From assembly GCA_001797675.1 (NCBI GenBank), contig MGQB01000039.1:1-64000 (forward strand): a stretch of 64,000 nucleotides of DNA. Direction: 5' to 3'. The stretch is from Deltaproteobacteria bacterium RBG_13_43_22 (lineage in GTDB: Bacteria; Desulfobacterota; RBG-13-43-22). The notes under the pieces are model-generated. The model made no database searches and had not been told where the DNA came from. It was given only the letters and a program-made list of their open reading frames with translations. Shown one piece after another: positions 7,172-15,794 of the stretch (its first letter is position 1; every line of letters begins with the position of its first letter). Made by a program: the position numbers and the translations under genes.

Positions 7172-8404
7172 ATGAATACTATTCCTAAAACAAAACGTCT
7201 ATTTCTTTCGCCGCCCCATATGGGTAGGGAGGAATTTCGTTTTATCCGAGAGGCCTTTGAAAGCAACTATATTGCCCCTCTGGGGCCGATGGTGGATGCC
7301 TTTGAACAGGAATTTGCTGGCTATGTGGGTATTAAACACTGTGTAGCTCTGTCCAGCGGGACGGCGGCTATGCATCTGGCTTTAAGACATCTCGGAATTG
7401 GACGGGGAGACGAGGTGTTTACCTCAACCCTGACCTTTATCGGCAGCATAAGCCCGGTTACCTTTTTAGGAGCTACGCCGGTATTTATAGACTGCGACCG
7501 AAAAACCGGAAATATGGACCCAGTACTATTAGAGAGGGAGTTGGATATTTGTGCAGAGCAGGAGCGGTTGCCAAGAGTGGTCGTACCGACTGATCTCTAT
7601 GGCCATTGCTGCGACTATGAACGGATATTGGCATTGTGTGAACGATATGGGATTCCAGTAGTGATGGATGCGGCGGAGGCAATGGGGTCCTGCTTCAAAT
7701 CCGAAATAGGAAATCCAAAATCCGAAATATGGAACCATGCAGGAGTCGGTGCTAAGGCGGCAGTTTTTTCATTTAATGGGAATAAGATTATTACGACATC
7801 CGGCGGGGGGATGTTAGCATCAGACGATGAAGAATTGATTGAACATGCTCGGAAGCTTTCGCAACAGGCACGAGATCTTGCACCGCACTACGAGCACACG
7901 GAGATCGGCTACAATTACCGGATGAGCAATGTTTTGGCAGCGATTGGAAGAGGTCAGCTAAAGATTCTGAATGAAAGGGTTGAGAAAAAAAGACAAATCT
8001 TTAATTATTATCAGGAGAATTTAGGAGGTGTTTCTGGAATTGAATTTATGCCGGAGGCATCTTATGGAATATCGAACCGATGGTTGACCGTTATTCTAGT
8101 CACTCCGAAAGAATTCGGTGTTGATCGCGAGACTGTTCGTATGGCTCTTGAAGAAGAGAATGTCGAATCAAGACCGATATGGAAACCGATGCATAGTCAA
8201 CCTGTTTTTGAAATAGACACTCAAAGCTCAAAGCTGAAAGTTCAAAGCAAGGACCAACGAAGGTATAAGGCGAGGGTTGTGGGAGGAGAGGTAGCGGAGG
8301 ATCTTTTTGAGAGGGGGCTATGTTTGCCATCAGGAACTCAAATGACCGAAGGAGATTTGGACCGGGTTGTTAAGGTGATTAAAAAATGCCGAAAATCTTT
8401 TTAA
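7172..8404 (+). CDS. DegT/DnrJ/EryC1/StrS family PLP sugar aminotransferase, with repeat-derived insertions
   Basis: It transfers an amino group to a keto sugar nucleotide. The motifs are ALSSGTAAMHLAL, VVMDAAEAMGS and FSFNGNKIITTSGGGML, whose lysine should bind PLP, then GYNYRMSNVLAAIG and ESRPIWKPMH. The domain layout is that of PglE/LegC-like enzymes. Two stretches look foreign. KSEIGNPKSEIW (about 7697-7730) and DTQSSKLKVQSKDQRR (about 8215-8262) are written in the same word repeats that fill the intergenic DNA of this window. Both keep the frame and sit where the family usually has surface loops, so the enzyme may still work. The product is 410 residues, longer than usual by roughly the insert lengths. 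Confidence 0.88.
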   Translation: MNTIPKTKRLFLSPPHMGREEFRFIREAFESNYIAPLGPMVDAFEQEFAGYVGIKHCVALSSGTAAMHLALRHLGIGRGDEVFTSTLTFIGSISPVTFLGATPVFIDCDRKTGNMDPVLLERELDICAEQERLPRVVVPTDLYGHCCDYERILALCERYGIPVVMDAAEAMGSCFKSEIGNPKSEIWNHAGVGAKAAVFSFNGNKIITTSGGGMLASDDEELIEHARKLSQQARDLAPHYEHTEIGYNYRMSNVLAAIGRGQLKILNERVEKKRQIFNYYQENLGGVSGIEFMPEASYGISNRWLTVILVTPKEFGVDRETVRMALEEENVESRPIWKPMHSQPVFEIDTQSSKLKVQSKDQRRYKARVVGGEVAEDLFERGLCLPSGTQMTEGDLDRVVKVIKKCRKSF

Positions 8405-8639
8405 TAGACAGAAAGAAAAAGATTAAAAGAAATTTTAGTCGCATACCCATACAGACCACGGAGGACAGGATTAACCTCGGACGATCTTACCTTTTTTCGG
8501 TATTACCAAAAATCGGTATTTGTAACGTTTGGTTAAATATCCTGAAAAGCGAAGCTACCCATTTCTCCTCAAGGAACATTTGGGTAATACCAGTATCAAG
8601 GTCTGATAATAAAGCTGAGAAAAAGGGAGCGTTAAGGCC
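8405..8639 (+). other. Gap between aminotransferase and dehydratase genes; no convincing gene
   Basis: A frame of 85 codons (8386-8643) spans this gap and touches both neighbours, but its product matches nothing I recognise and its composition is not protein-like. I see no terminator or repeat here. Confidence 0.3.
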
Positions 8640-10502
8640 ATGAGGGTTTTTAATAAGCTTATTTACCGTAATCTCCTGGTTATGGTTGGGGCCGATGCCT
8701 TTTTGGTAGCCCTTTCTTTTTTTGGGGCTTACCTCCTTCGTTTTGAATTTGCCATGCCTTCAAGGGAATGGGAGACCTTTATAAGGACTCTGCCCTTTGT
8801 CATAACGGTCAAGATGGCTACCTTTGCCTTTTTTCATCTTTACCAGGGGATGTGGCGCTATACCAGTTTATTGGACCTGATTAAGGTCATAAAAGCGGTC
8901 ATTATCAGTTCCCTCTTGATCACCTTGTTCCTTTTTATGATTAACCGTTTGTCTGGACATCCCAGATCCATTTTACTTATCGACGTGATCTTGACCTTTA
9001 TGGCCATAGGAGGGATCCGGTTTTTGATTCGCCTGCATTTCTCCAAGATAACCCCAGGTGATTTTTTTCCGGCCTTTGGCAGGTATAGGCAGGAAGGGAA
9101 GAATTTGTTAATTATTGGAGCCGGTGATGCCGCAGAGAAGGTTTTGAGGGAAATACGGGATAACGTTGAGGTTCAGTTGATTCCCATAGGTTTATTGGAT
9201 GATGACCCCGCCAAACAGGGCAAAACCATTCACGGGATTTCTGTTTTGGGGACCATAGAGGAAATCGATCGTCTGCCCATTTCCTTTGACGAGATATTGA
9301 TCGCCATCCCTTCGGCGAAAAGGGAGGAAATGCACCGGATTGTCTCTCTCTGTGAAAAGACGGGAAAGCGATTTCGAACGATTCCCGGAATGGGAGAGTT
9401 GATCGATGGGAAGGTTTCCATCAAAGCCATCCGGGAAGTAACCCTGGAAGATCTCCTTGGCCGTGAGGAAATCCATCTTAATCAGGAAGAGATTCTCAAA
9501 TACTTGCGTGGGAAAAGGGTCCTCATCACCGGAGCAGGAGGCTCCATCGGATCGGAATTGGTTCGGCAGGTGGCTCGATTTTATCCATCGGCCCTTGCTT
9601 TATTGGAGGTCAGTGAACTCAATCTATTTCGGGTCGAGATGGAATGTCGTCAGAGGTTCGGTTATCTTTTGGTCGAGAGTTTTTTGACGGATATCCGAAA
9701 CCGGGAGGCGGTTAACCGGGTTTTTCAAGGCTTTAATCCGGAGGTGGTCTTCCATGCCGCGGCGTATAAACAGGTGCCCATACAGGAATTGAACCCCTGG
9801 GAAGCGGTTTATACCAATGTTTCCGGCACCCGTAATCTGGTCGAAATTTCCTTGGCCCAGGGTGTTGAACGGTTTGTTCAGGTCTCAACCGATAAAGCGG
9901 TAAGACCGGTGAATGTTATGGGTGCCTGCAAACGGGTGGCCGAGATAATCGCCGAATGCCGTAACGGTTTTTCCGGTACCCGGTTTATGGCGGTTCGATT
10001 CGGTAATGTCATCGGCAGTTCCGGGTCGGCTATTCCGATCTTTCAGGACCAGATAAACCGGGGTGGACCGGTGACGGTCACCCATCCGGAGATCACCCGT
10101 TATTTTATGAGCATTCCTGAGGCCGCCCAATTGATTTTACAGGCCGGGGCTATGGGACAGGGTGGTGAGATTTTTATCCTGGAGATGGGCCAACCGGTTC
10201 GAATCGTTGATTTGGCTAAAGACCTGATCAGGCTGAATGGCTTGGATCCCGATAAAGACATCCCCATCCAATTCATAGGATTACGACCCGGAGAGAAACT
10301 ATATGAGGAATTGATTATTGAAGGCGAGGGGATAGTCCCTACCACTCATGAAAAAATTATGGTCCTTCGGGGGAATCCCTGTTCGGTTGAGATACTCAAT
10401 GACCGGATTGACGAACTTCTGACTGTTGCCGGTACCTATGATGCCGAGGCGATTAAACGGAAATTGCAGGAGATTGTCCCGGAGTATAAGCCGCAGTTTT
10501 AA
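8640..10502 (+). CDS. Membrane-bound NDP-sugar 4,6-dehydratase/epimerase (WbpM/PglF/CapD family)
   Basis: 620 residues. About four membrane helices occupy the first 130 residues, followed by a CoA-binding-like domain with IIGAGDAAEKVL. The extended SDR domain has the NAD motif ITGAGGSIGSELVRQ near 300, FHAAAYKQVPIQE and STDKAVRPVNVMGACKR. As in WbpM and PglF, Met replaces the usual catalytic Tyr of the SDR triad (MGACKR). It should make a 4-keto-6-deoxy sugar from UDP-GlcNAc, which the aminotransferase at 7172 could then aminate. The ATG follows weak ribosome-site sequence. Confidence 0.9.
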   Translation: MRVFNKLIYRNLLVMVGADAFLVALSFFGAYLLRFEFAMPSREWETFIRTLPFVITVKMATFAFFHLYQGMWRYTSLLDLIKVIKAVIISSLLITLFLFMINRLSGHPRSILLIDVILTFMAIGGIRFLIRLHFSKITPGDFFPAFGRYRQEGKNLLIIGAGDAAEKVLREIRDNVEVQLIPIGLLDDDPAKQGKTIHGISVLGTIEEIDRLPISFDEILIAIPSAKREEMHRIVSLCEKTGKRFRTIPGMGELIDGKVSIKAIREVTLEDLLGREEIHLNQEEILKYLRGKRVLITGAGGSIGSELVRQVARFYPSALALLEVSELNLFRVEMECRQRFGYLLVESFLTDIRNREAVNRVFQGFNPEVVFHAAAYKQVPIQELNPWEAVYTNVSGTRNLVEISLAQGVERFVQVSTDKAVRPVNVMGACKRVAEIIAECRNGFSGTRFMAVRFGNVIGSSGSAIPIFQDQINRGGPVTVTHPEITRYFMSIPEAAQLILQAGAMGQGGEIFILEMGQPVRIVDLAKDLIRLNGLDPDKDIPIQFIGLRPGEKLYEELIIEGEGIVPTTHEKIMVLRGNPCSVEILNDRIDELLTVAGTYDAEAIKRKLQEIVPEYKPQF

Positions 10503-10704
10503 AAGGGTATAAGGCACAAGGGGCGCTTCGCTTGAGGAGCATTTCATTTGAGGCTGAAGGAGGAAAAGAAGTTCACCGTTCAACGTTAGAAGCTGAAAAG
10601 AAAAGAGCTGGAACCTTAAATTCGCCGAGACCTTTGAACAACCGTGCTACGAGAAAGAGGGGTCGTCCTTTCTGAACGTGCAAAGGATAAAGAGAATAAG
10701 AAAA
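10503..10704. repeat. Intergenic word-repeat region
   Basis: Contains a CTTGAGGAGC module (about 10520-10560) and fragments of the AAGCTGAAAAG word. No gene is seen. It separates the dehydratase from the convergent toxin gene. Confidence 0.5.
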
Positions 10705-11019
10705 TTAACGGTAGGCAGAATCATGGTCCGGATGAAGGGAAAGGATTCTCAACCAATCACCTTGACGATAGGCAACCCCCCGAAATCCTTCTCCGATCCG
10801 AAAACTATAGAGACGGTCCCTTTGAGGACCGGTGCGGGAAAGGATAACCTCCCATTTCAGACCTCGATCCATATAAATCTGGTCCCAATTCATTTTCGTC
10901 AACTTACTTAAGGTTCCCAGAATGTTTCCTTGATCCTTTTTGGGTAGGTCCAGTAATTGTCTTTGGAAAACAGGATTATTTAAGTCCAATTGAACCGGTT
11001 GGGGTTTAGATAGGTTCAT
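10705..11019 (-). CDS. Type II toxin-antitoxin system toxin (RelE/ParE-like)
   Basis: 104 residues ending in RIGEGFRGVAYRQGDWLRILSLHPDHDSAYR, a C-terminus typical of small RelE/ParE-superfamily toxins of the form that carries GxxFRGxAYRxGxxLRLLSLHPDHDxAY. It follows the antitoxin gene at 11032 by 12 bases on the same strand, the usual antitoxin-first order. If active, it would cleave ribosome-bound mRNA or act on gyrase. I cannot say which. Confidence 0.7.
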   Translation of the reverse strand: MNLSKPQPVQLDLNNPVFQRQLLDLPKKDQGNILGTLSKLTKMNWDQIYMDRGLKWEVILSRTGPQRDRLYSFRIGEGFRGVAYRQGDWLRILSLHPDHDSAYR

Positions 11020-11031
11020 TTTTCACATTTC

Positions 11032-11286
11032 TCATTTTTTCAAACGAGAGGTCAAGGCTCTTAGGTCGCTTTTGCGTGGAGGATTCTTTTCAGACCAGGT
11101 GATAGCTTCATTAATTTCGTTTTGAATTTTGGTTTGATAGAGCCATTGTTCACTTTCCGGGATGAATTTCCCAAGTTTTATAATCCAGACGTTTGGGTCG
11201 ATCTGATCGATTAAAACCGTACGCCCGGCATGCTTCTTTCCTAAAGAAATTTGGCCGCTTCGTCCGACTGATTTTATCGTTTCCAT
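11032..11286 (-). CDS. Antitoxin with AbrB/SpoVT-like N-terminus
   Basis: 84 residues. The segment GRSGQISLGKKHAGRTVLI is the swapped-hairpin AbrB-type DNA-binding motif; WIIKLGKFIPESEQWL follows, and a charged C-terminal helix probably binds the toxin encoded next (11019-10705). ATG at 11286 is preceded by a GGAGAAAA site. The pair is probably autoregulated. Confidence 0.7.
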   Translation of the reverse strand: METIKSVGRSGQISLGKKHAGRTVLIDQIDPNVWIIKLGKFIPESEQWLYQTKIQNEINEAITWSEKNPPRKSDLRALTSRLKK

Positions 11287-11798
11287 CGTTTTTTCTCCAT
11301 TATGTAATTTATGTTCTCATGATAGCACGAAGGCATGAAAAGTCAAGACTTAAATTTGAAGCTCCCTGCACCAAGGTGCAGTCCCGCCATGGCGGGATTC
11401 CAGGCAAGGAAAGGGTTTATTTGTTGTAGTTCGCTCGCTAACCCACGCAGTCCCGCTGCAAGCGGGACGGGGAATGCGCTCGCTATTCCTGTTCAAACGC
11501 CGAGTTGAAGGTGTAAGGCTAAATGAAGTTCAAGGTTCAAAGCTCAAAGTGGGGGAAACAGGATGGAGGAGCGTTACACTTTAGGAGCGCTTTGCTTGAG
11601 GCGGGAATAAGCTCAAAGCCGAGAAAAAAAATAGACCAGATAGACCAGAGAGACGAGAATAGCTGAAAGAATTAATTTAGCCACGGACGGACACAGAAAT
11701 ACACGGACAAGATTATCTTCTTGTCACAGATGGCGCGGATAGGGCACGCTATATCTTCAAGAAATCAGAAAGCTGATTTTTTGAAGACTTCCCTCCTG
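11287..11798. repeat. 512-bp intergenic array of hairpins and word repeats
   Basis: No gene. In order: hairpin CTGCACC-AA-GGTGCAG (11366-11381) next to the palindrome TCCCGCCA/TGGCGGGA (11382-11397); GTCCCGCT-GCA-AGCGGGAC (11450-11468); TTCAAAGCTCAAAG words (11528-11550); a CTTGAGG module (about 11575-11605); AGACCAGATAGACCAG words (11633-11660); and a GCCACGGAC...CACGGACA word (11681-11710). The mixture separates two toxin-antitoxin pairs. Confidence 0.7.
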
Positions 11799-12155
11799 TT
11801 ATTCACAATCCTCCGGATCGATGTCAAGGATGAGGGATAACGATTTCTTTATTAAATCCATTTGTTTCTCGGTAATCTGCCCTAATTTTTCTAAAAAGCG
11901 ATGGTGGCTTACGGCCCTAACTTGGAAACAATCAATCAGGGATTTTTTGGTTAGTCGATTTGCCTGGCTGGGTTCCAAAGTGACAAAAAAAGGGTTTTCT
12001 TCTAATTTTGAACGCCAGGAGGTTATGGGCACTACAATGGCAAGTTTTAAATGCTTTTGATGACCCTCATTTAGGATTACTACCGGCCGCTTTTTTTTAA
12101 TTTCATCACCAATGGTGGGATCCAGATTAACCCAATAAATGTCAGCGCTCTTCAA
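11799..12155 (-). CDS. MazF/PemK-family toxin (endoribonuclease)
   Basis: The core motifs are DIYWVNLDPTIGDEIKKKRPVVIL, VVPITS, the acidic LEPSQANRL and QVRAVSHHRF. They match MazF/PemK enzymes, which cut mRNA at short sequences. I prefer the TTG start at 12155 because AAGGAG lies six bases before it and it overlaps the antitoxin end by 14 bases; an ATG at 12185 would add ten residues. About 118 residues, normal for the family. The SWRSKL region aligns with the beta-strand that contacts RNA. Confidence 0.88.
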   Translation of the reverse strand: MKSADIYWVNLDPTIGDEIKKKRPVVILNEGHQKHLKLAIVVPITSWRSKLEENPFFVTLEPSQANRLTKKSLIDCFQVRAVSHHRFLEKLGQITEKQMDLIKKSLSLILDIDPEDCE

Positions 12156-12384
12156 AGTTTTCTCCTTCGATGGTTTCAAAGGCATTATCGTGGTTTTCTT
12201 GGTTTATCATTTCCATAGCCTTTAACCTTTTTAAATCCCGTATTTTTTTTCGATCTTCCTTAATTTTATTGTTTATAGCCTCCCGAATATATTCGCTTAA
12301 ACTCTTGTAAGACAATTGTCTGTAGGCCTTCTTAATGAATTCGTAATCTTTTTTTTCGATTTGAAATTTGCTTTGGACCAGCAT
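12142..12384 (-). CDS. MazE-type antitoxin, ribbon-helix-helix-like
   Basis: Short basic-acidic protein with KFQIEKKDYEFIKKAY and SLSEYIREAINNKI, then a long charged helix ending FETIEGENFEER, the kind of disordered tail that plugs MazF. An AAGGAGG site lies eight bases before ATG 12384; GTG 12393 is a second in-frame option. It overlaps the toxin gene, so the two are co-translated. A GTACTA/TAGTAC dyad is just upstream. Confidence 0.75.
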   Translation of the reverse strand: MLVQSKFQIEKKDYEFIKKAYRQLSYKSLSEYIREAINNKIKEDRKKIRDLKRLKAMEMINQENHDNAFETIEGENFEER

Positions 12385-12414
12385 TTGTTTCACCTCCTTA
12401 AATATGAGACCTTT

Positions 12415-12431
12415 GTACTATAATTTAGTAC
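12415..12431. promoter_or_regulatory. Operator-like dyad upstream of the MazE-type antitoxin gene
   Basis: GTACTA (12415-12420), five bases, TAGTAC (12426-12431), about 30 bp before the antitoxin start and inside a TA-rich promoter-like stretch. Autoregulation by the antitoxin is the expected use, not shown. Confidence 0.4.
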
Positions 12432-12463
12432 CAATAACAAGGCCCAATATTTGGGATAAAAAT

Positions 12464-12605
12464 GAGAGCTTTGAAAAACGTCCCTTTTTGCCCAATCTCT
12501 GCGTCAGACTCAAATTTTAATCCTCGAAATACTAAATGTATTCCTATGGTTAAAATTTTTGTCTTCCTTGACCTTGAACAAAATTGAACCTTTTTCAAAG
12601 CTCTC
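12464..12605. repeat. 15-bp perfect inverted repeat pair around 112 bp
   Basis: GAGAGCTTTGAAAAA (12464-12478) and its exact complement (12591-12605). The same words form a tight hairpin at 36193-36222 and one arm recurs at 36952-36970. It sits between the toxin-antitoxin pair and the O-antigen ligase/polymerase-like gene. Confidence 0.6.
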
Positions 12606-12657
12606 AAGATATGGCATAGATTCTAATGCCATTTTTCAGGGCATCTGAGTAAAAACC

Positions 12658-15597
12658 TTGATTTTCCCCATCATTCTTTTAAGCCTGCTTTTTTTTACGA
12701 CGATTTTTTTTGGAGGCGCCCATGTCTGGGCCCAGACCCTTCTTATTCTTTTCCTGTTTCTCCTTGTTGTTGCCGGCCTTTGGCTGCAGACTTTCAAAAA
12801 ATCCCAAAATAACAGACTGTCGGTTTCGATCATCCGGGAGCCGGTTTCTTTGATCGGTCTCTTCTTTCTTATCTGGACAGCCCTTTCCCTTATCCCCCTT
12901 CCTGCCTTTGTTTTAAAGTCGTTATCCCCCAAAAGTTTTCAGATCTGGGAAACCACTGCTTTGGTGGGGGGGCAGTTTCCTAATCCCCTGTCCCTTTACC
13001 CATATATGACCTTGAATAGTTTGGTTTTCGGTCTGGCCCTCTTTTTTTTCTATAGAATGGCGCTTTATGGAATTCGTTCAAACAATCAGATTCACTGGCT
13101 GATGATCGGCATCATGATATTGGGGTCCCTGGAAAGTATTTATGCCCTGGTTCAGCTGGCCGCGGCCCAGCCCTATATCCTTTGGTGGCGAAAAACAGTT
13201 GATGAAAACGTAGCCACCGGAACCTTCATCAATCGTAATCACCTGGCCGATTTCCTGGCCTTGATCGTTTGTCTGGGAGTGGGCTATTTGTGGGCCCTGG
13301 TCAGAGAGAATGAGGGAATGGGTGTTAAGGGGAAACAGGCCCTGGTTTATCGGGCCGGGATCCATATAGGCGCCCTGGGAGCCCGGGGTATTGTTTTGTT
13401 GCTGATCTTGAGCTTGATGATTGCCGCATTGCTGACCACCGCTTCCAGAGGAGGGACTTTGGCTTTGATGGTGGGTTTGATCTTTATGGGGGGAATGATC
13501 ATCACCCGCTTTTTAAGGACCCGAAAGGCCGTTATTCTATTGCTTTCCTTATCCTTGGTCTGTTCCTATGTGAGCTATACGGCAATTGATCGGGTTTTGG
13601 AACGGTTTCAGCGTTTCGAGTTGAATCTTGAAGACCGGCTGATCATTGCTAAAAACACTTTTCAAATGGCCAAGGCTTTTCCTTTGACCGGCAGCGGTCT
13701 GGGGACGTTTGAATTTATTTTTCCCGGGTATCAGGGCTACATTACGGATAGGCGGGTGGATTACGCCCATAACGACTGGGTCCAGCTTTTTGCTGAAACA
13801 GGGGGGATTGGATTAATGATCCTGGGAGGGGGTTTCCTTTGGTTTATGGGGCATTCGATAGTTCTTTGGAGGAAGCGCCGGAATTCTTTCAGCGTCGGGA
13901 TAGGTCTGGGGGGGCTGGGGGCTATGGTTGCCGTTGCCGTTCATTCCTTGATGGATTTCAGCCTTCATATCCCAGCCAATGCTCTTTTATTGACATTGAT
14001 TGTAGCCATTACCACCCTGGTTCTTCATTATCATAGGTCAGGAGGGCACAAAATAGTTTTTCCTGCCCGGTCAATACTGAAGATCTCTTTATGGACAACC
14101 ATTCCTTTTTTCATTTTAGTAACTTTGTTATTGGGGATCCTATCCCTGAGGACTATTCGAGTTTGGCAGGCCGATTCTTTGGCCCGGTCGGTCTGGAATT
14201 CAACGATTCCTTTTAAAGAGCCTTCAGATTCGGATTTAATCAAAGCCTGGACCCTGGCCCCGGGGAAGGCCCAATATTGGACCTGGCTGGCCTCGCGAGC
14301 TTCCCAAAAACCAGCACTGTCTATTCAAATGGAGAAGTCCGTTAAGAAAGGGTCCAAGGATATCCCTATCTACCTGTTGGAACAAGGGATCATGCGTAAT
14401 CCTACGGCCTGGAATATTTGGAGAAATTTGAGTTGGGCTGCTTTTTTAAAATCCGATAAAGAGCCAAAGGTCTATTTTCCTTTGGCGGAACAGGCCTCTT
14501 TTCAAGCCTTCCGTTTTCGACCCTTTTTCTTTCAGGGGTATTTGGATTTCGGGATGATCGGTCTGGCTTCCTATACCCGGAAGGGCGGGAGGACCGAAAA
14601 AATTCATTGGGTGGAAGCCTTTAATCAGGCCTTGTCTTTGAATCCCAATTTATCTCCATTGGTAGCGGACCAGATACTCTTATATCTGGGTCGGGAAGGG
14701 GCTAAAGAAATCAGCGGCTCTCTTCCGCAAGAGGCCCAGGCCTTTCTTTTGACCGGGGTTCATCTGTTAAAACAAGGAATTTTCAAAGAAGGAATGGAAA
14801 TCCTTGGCCAGGGGGAACGATACCGGGAAAGAGAGATTGAGCGCTTTTGGGAACAAATGTCCCAGGAAAGGGCCGGGGCCGCTGAAAAAAGACAGAAAAT
14901 TTTAGAACAACTTTTTTCCCTGGACCCCCAATATCCCGGGGCTTTGCTGGTTCAGGGGAGGGTCTTGGAAGCCTTGACTTCTCAGGATCGCCGATGGGGA
15001 GTGCTTGGGGAATTGGCAGACCGGAAAGAACTGGCCTGGAACCTGAAATTCCTGGAGGGGAGGAACCCAGGGTCTGTGGCCGGAACCGCTTATTTTTTAG
15101 GACGATTGGCTGAAGAAGATGGAGACCTTCAAAAGGCCCGATCGCAATTCCAGCGGGCCTTAGCCATCAATTCCCAATTTTTTCCGGCCTGGATTCACCT
15201 TGAAAAGGTCTTAAAAAAGGCCCAGCGAAGTGAAGGGGACCGGATTGAGCTGGAAAATCTTCAAAGAAAGGTCCGGTTTTTTGAAATGGCTGAGGTGGTG
15301 GGGGATGCCTGGGTTTGGGAGGGCATTTCCGCCGGTTTGCCTGTATGGAAGGCTTCCTACAGAACAGGGAAAAAGCAGGAAATGCTGGAGATTAATTTTT
15401 CAGGGGATACGAGGGGGGCCTGGAAATTGATGTTGGATGGACGCTTTGTTGCAGCCTGGACGGGGAGCCCCTATGCAGCAGAACGGAAAATGATGATCCC
15501 GGAAGGGGAACATGAATTCAGATTGATTGGTTTCACGGATTCCATTAAAAAACCACCGGAGAAAATACCGTTCAAGTTGAATATTAAATTTGAATAG
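12658..15597 (+). CDS. O-antigen ligase/polymerase family membrane protein with C-terminal repeat region
   Basis: 979 residues. The first half is a multi-span Wzy_C-type membrane domain with the family signatures FINRNHLADFL, TTASRGGTLAL, GSGLGTFEFIFPGY and AHNDWVQLFAETG. The second half (from about residue 520) is soluble and shows TPR-like repeats such as ARSQFQRALAINSQFFPAW. This fused form occurs in several Desulfobacterota polysaccharide clusters. It would join or polymerise lipid-linked glycan at the periplasmic face. The only start in the open frame is TTG 12658, since a TGA lies 12 bases upstream. Ligase and polymerase cannot be told apart from sequence. Confidence 0.85.
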   Translation: MIFPIILLSLLFFTTIFFGGAHVWAQTLLILFLFLLVVAGLWLQTFKKSQNNRLSVSIIREPVSLIGLFFLIWTALSLIPLPAFVLKSLSPKSFQIWETTALVGGQFPNPLSLYPYMTLNSLVFGLALFFFYRMALYGIRSNNQIHWLMIGIMILGSLESIYALVQLAAAQPYILWWRKTVDENVATGTFINRNHLADFLALIVCLGVGYLWALVRENEGMGVKGKQALVYRAGIHIGALGARGIVLLLILSLMIAALLTTASRGGTLALMVGLIFMGGMIITRFLRTRKAVILLLSLSLVCSYVSYTAIDRVLERFQRFELNLEDRLIIAKNTFQMAKAFPLTGSGLGTFEFIFPGYQGYITDRRVDYAHNDWVQLFAETGGIGLMILGGGFLWFMGHSIVLWRKRRNSFSVGIGLGGLGAMVAVAVHSLMDFSLHIPANALLLTLIVAITTLVLHYHRSGGHKIVFPARSILKISLWTTIPFFILVTLLLGILSLRTIRVWQADSLARSVWNSTIPFKEPSDSDLIKAWTLAPGKAQYWTWLASRASQKPALSIQMEKSVKKGSKDIPIYLLEQGIMRNPTAWNIWRNLSWAAFLKSDKEPKVYFPLAEQASFQAFRFRPFFFQGYLDFGMIGLASYTRKGGRTEKIHWVEAFNQALSLNPNLSPLVADQILLYLGREGAKEISGSLPQEAQAFLLTGVHLLKQGIFKEGMEILGQGERYREREIERFWEQMSQERAGAAEKRQKILEQLFSLDPQYPGALLVQGRVLEALTSQDRRWGVLGELADRKELAWNLKFLEGRNPGSVAGTAYFLGRLAEEDGDLQKARSQFQRALAINSQFFPAWIHLEKVLKKAQRSEGDRIELENLQRKVRFFEMAEVVGDAWVWEGISAGLPVWKASYRTGKKQEMLEINFSGDTRGAWKLMLDGRFVAAWTGSPYAAERKMMIPEGEHEFRLIGFTDSIKKPPEKIPFKLNIKFE

Positions 15598-15794
15598 CCA
15601 CGGACCAAGGGGAAAAACTGTGGATGAGGGAATGGGCAAATGAGGGGATGGGAAAAAGAGGAAAAGAGGTTCAAAAAAATGCTTTTTTCAGCTATTGGCG
15701 TCTATCTGGTCTATTTGGTCTTTTGTTTTCCTTTTTTCCCTCATTCTCCCATCATCTCATTCACTCATCCCCTGGTTTCGTCCTTTATTAAATC
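15598..15794. repeat. Intergenic word repeats
   Basis: The stop codon of the upstream gene overlaps a GCCACGGACC word. About 15697-15722 reads TCTATCTGGTCTATTTGG, the reverse orientation of the AGACCAGATAGACC family. No gene. Confidence 0.5.

Noticed and set aside
8386-8643. 85-codon frame between the aminotransferase and dehydratase genes
   Set aside because: Overlaps both neighbours, has no ribosome site and no protein-like pattern; most likely chance.
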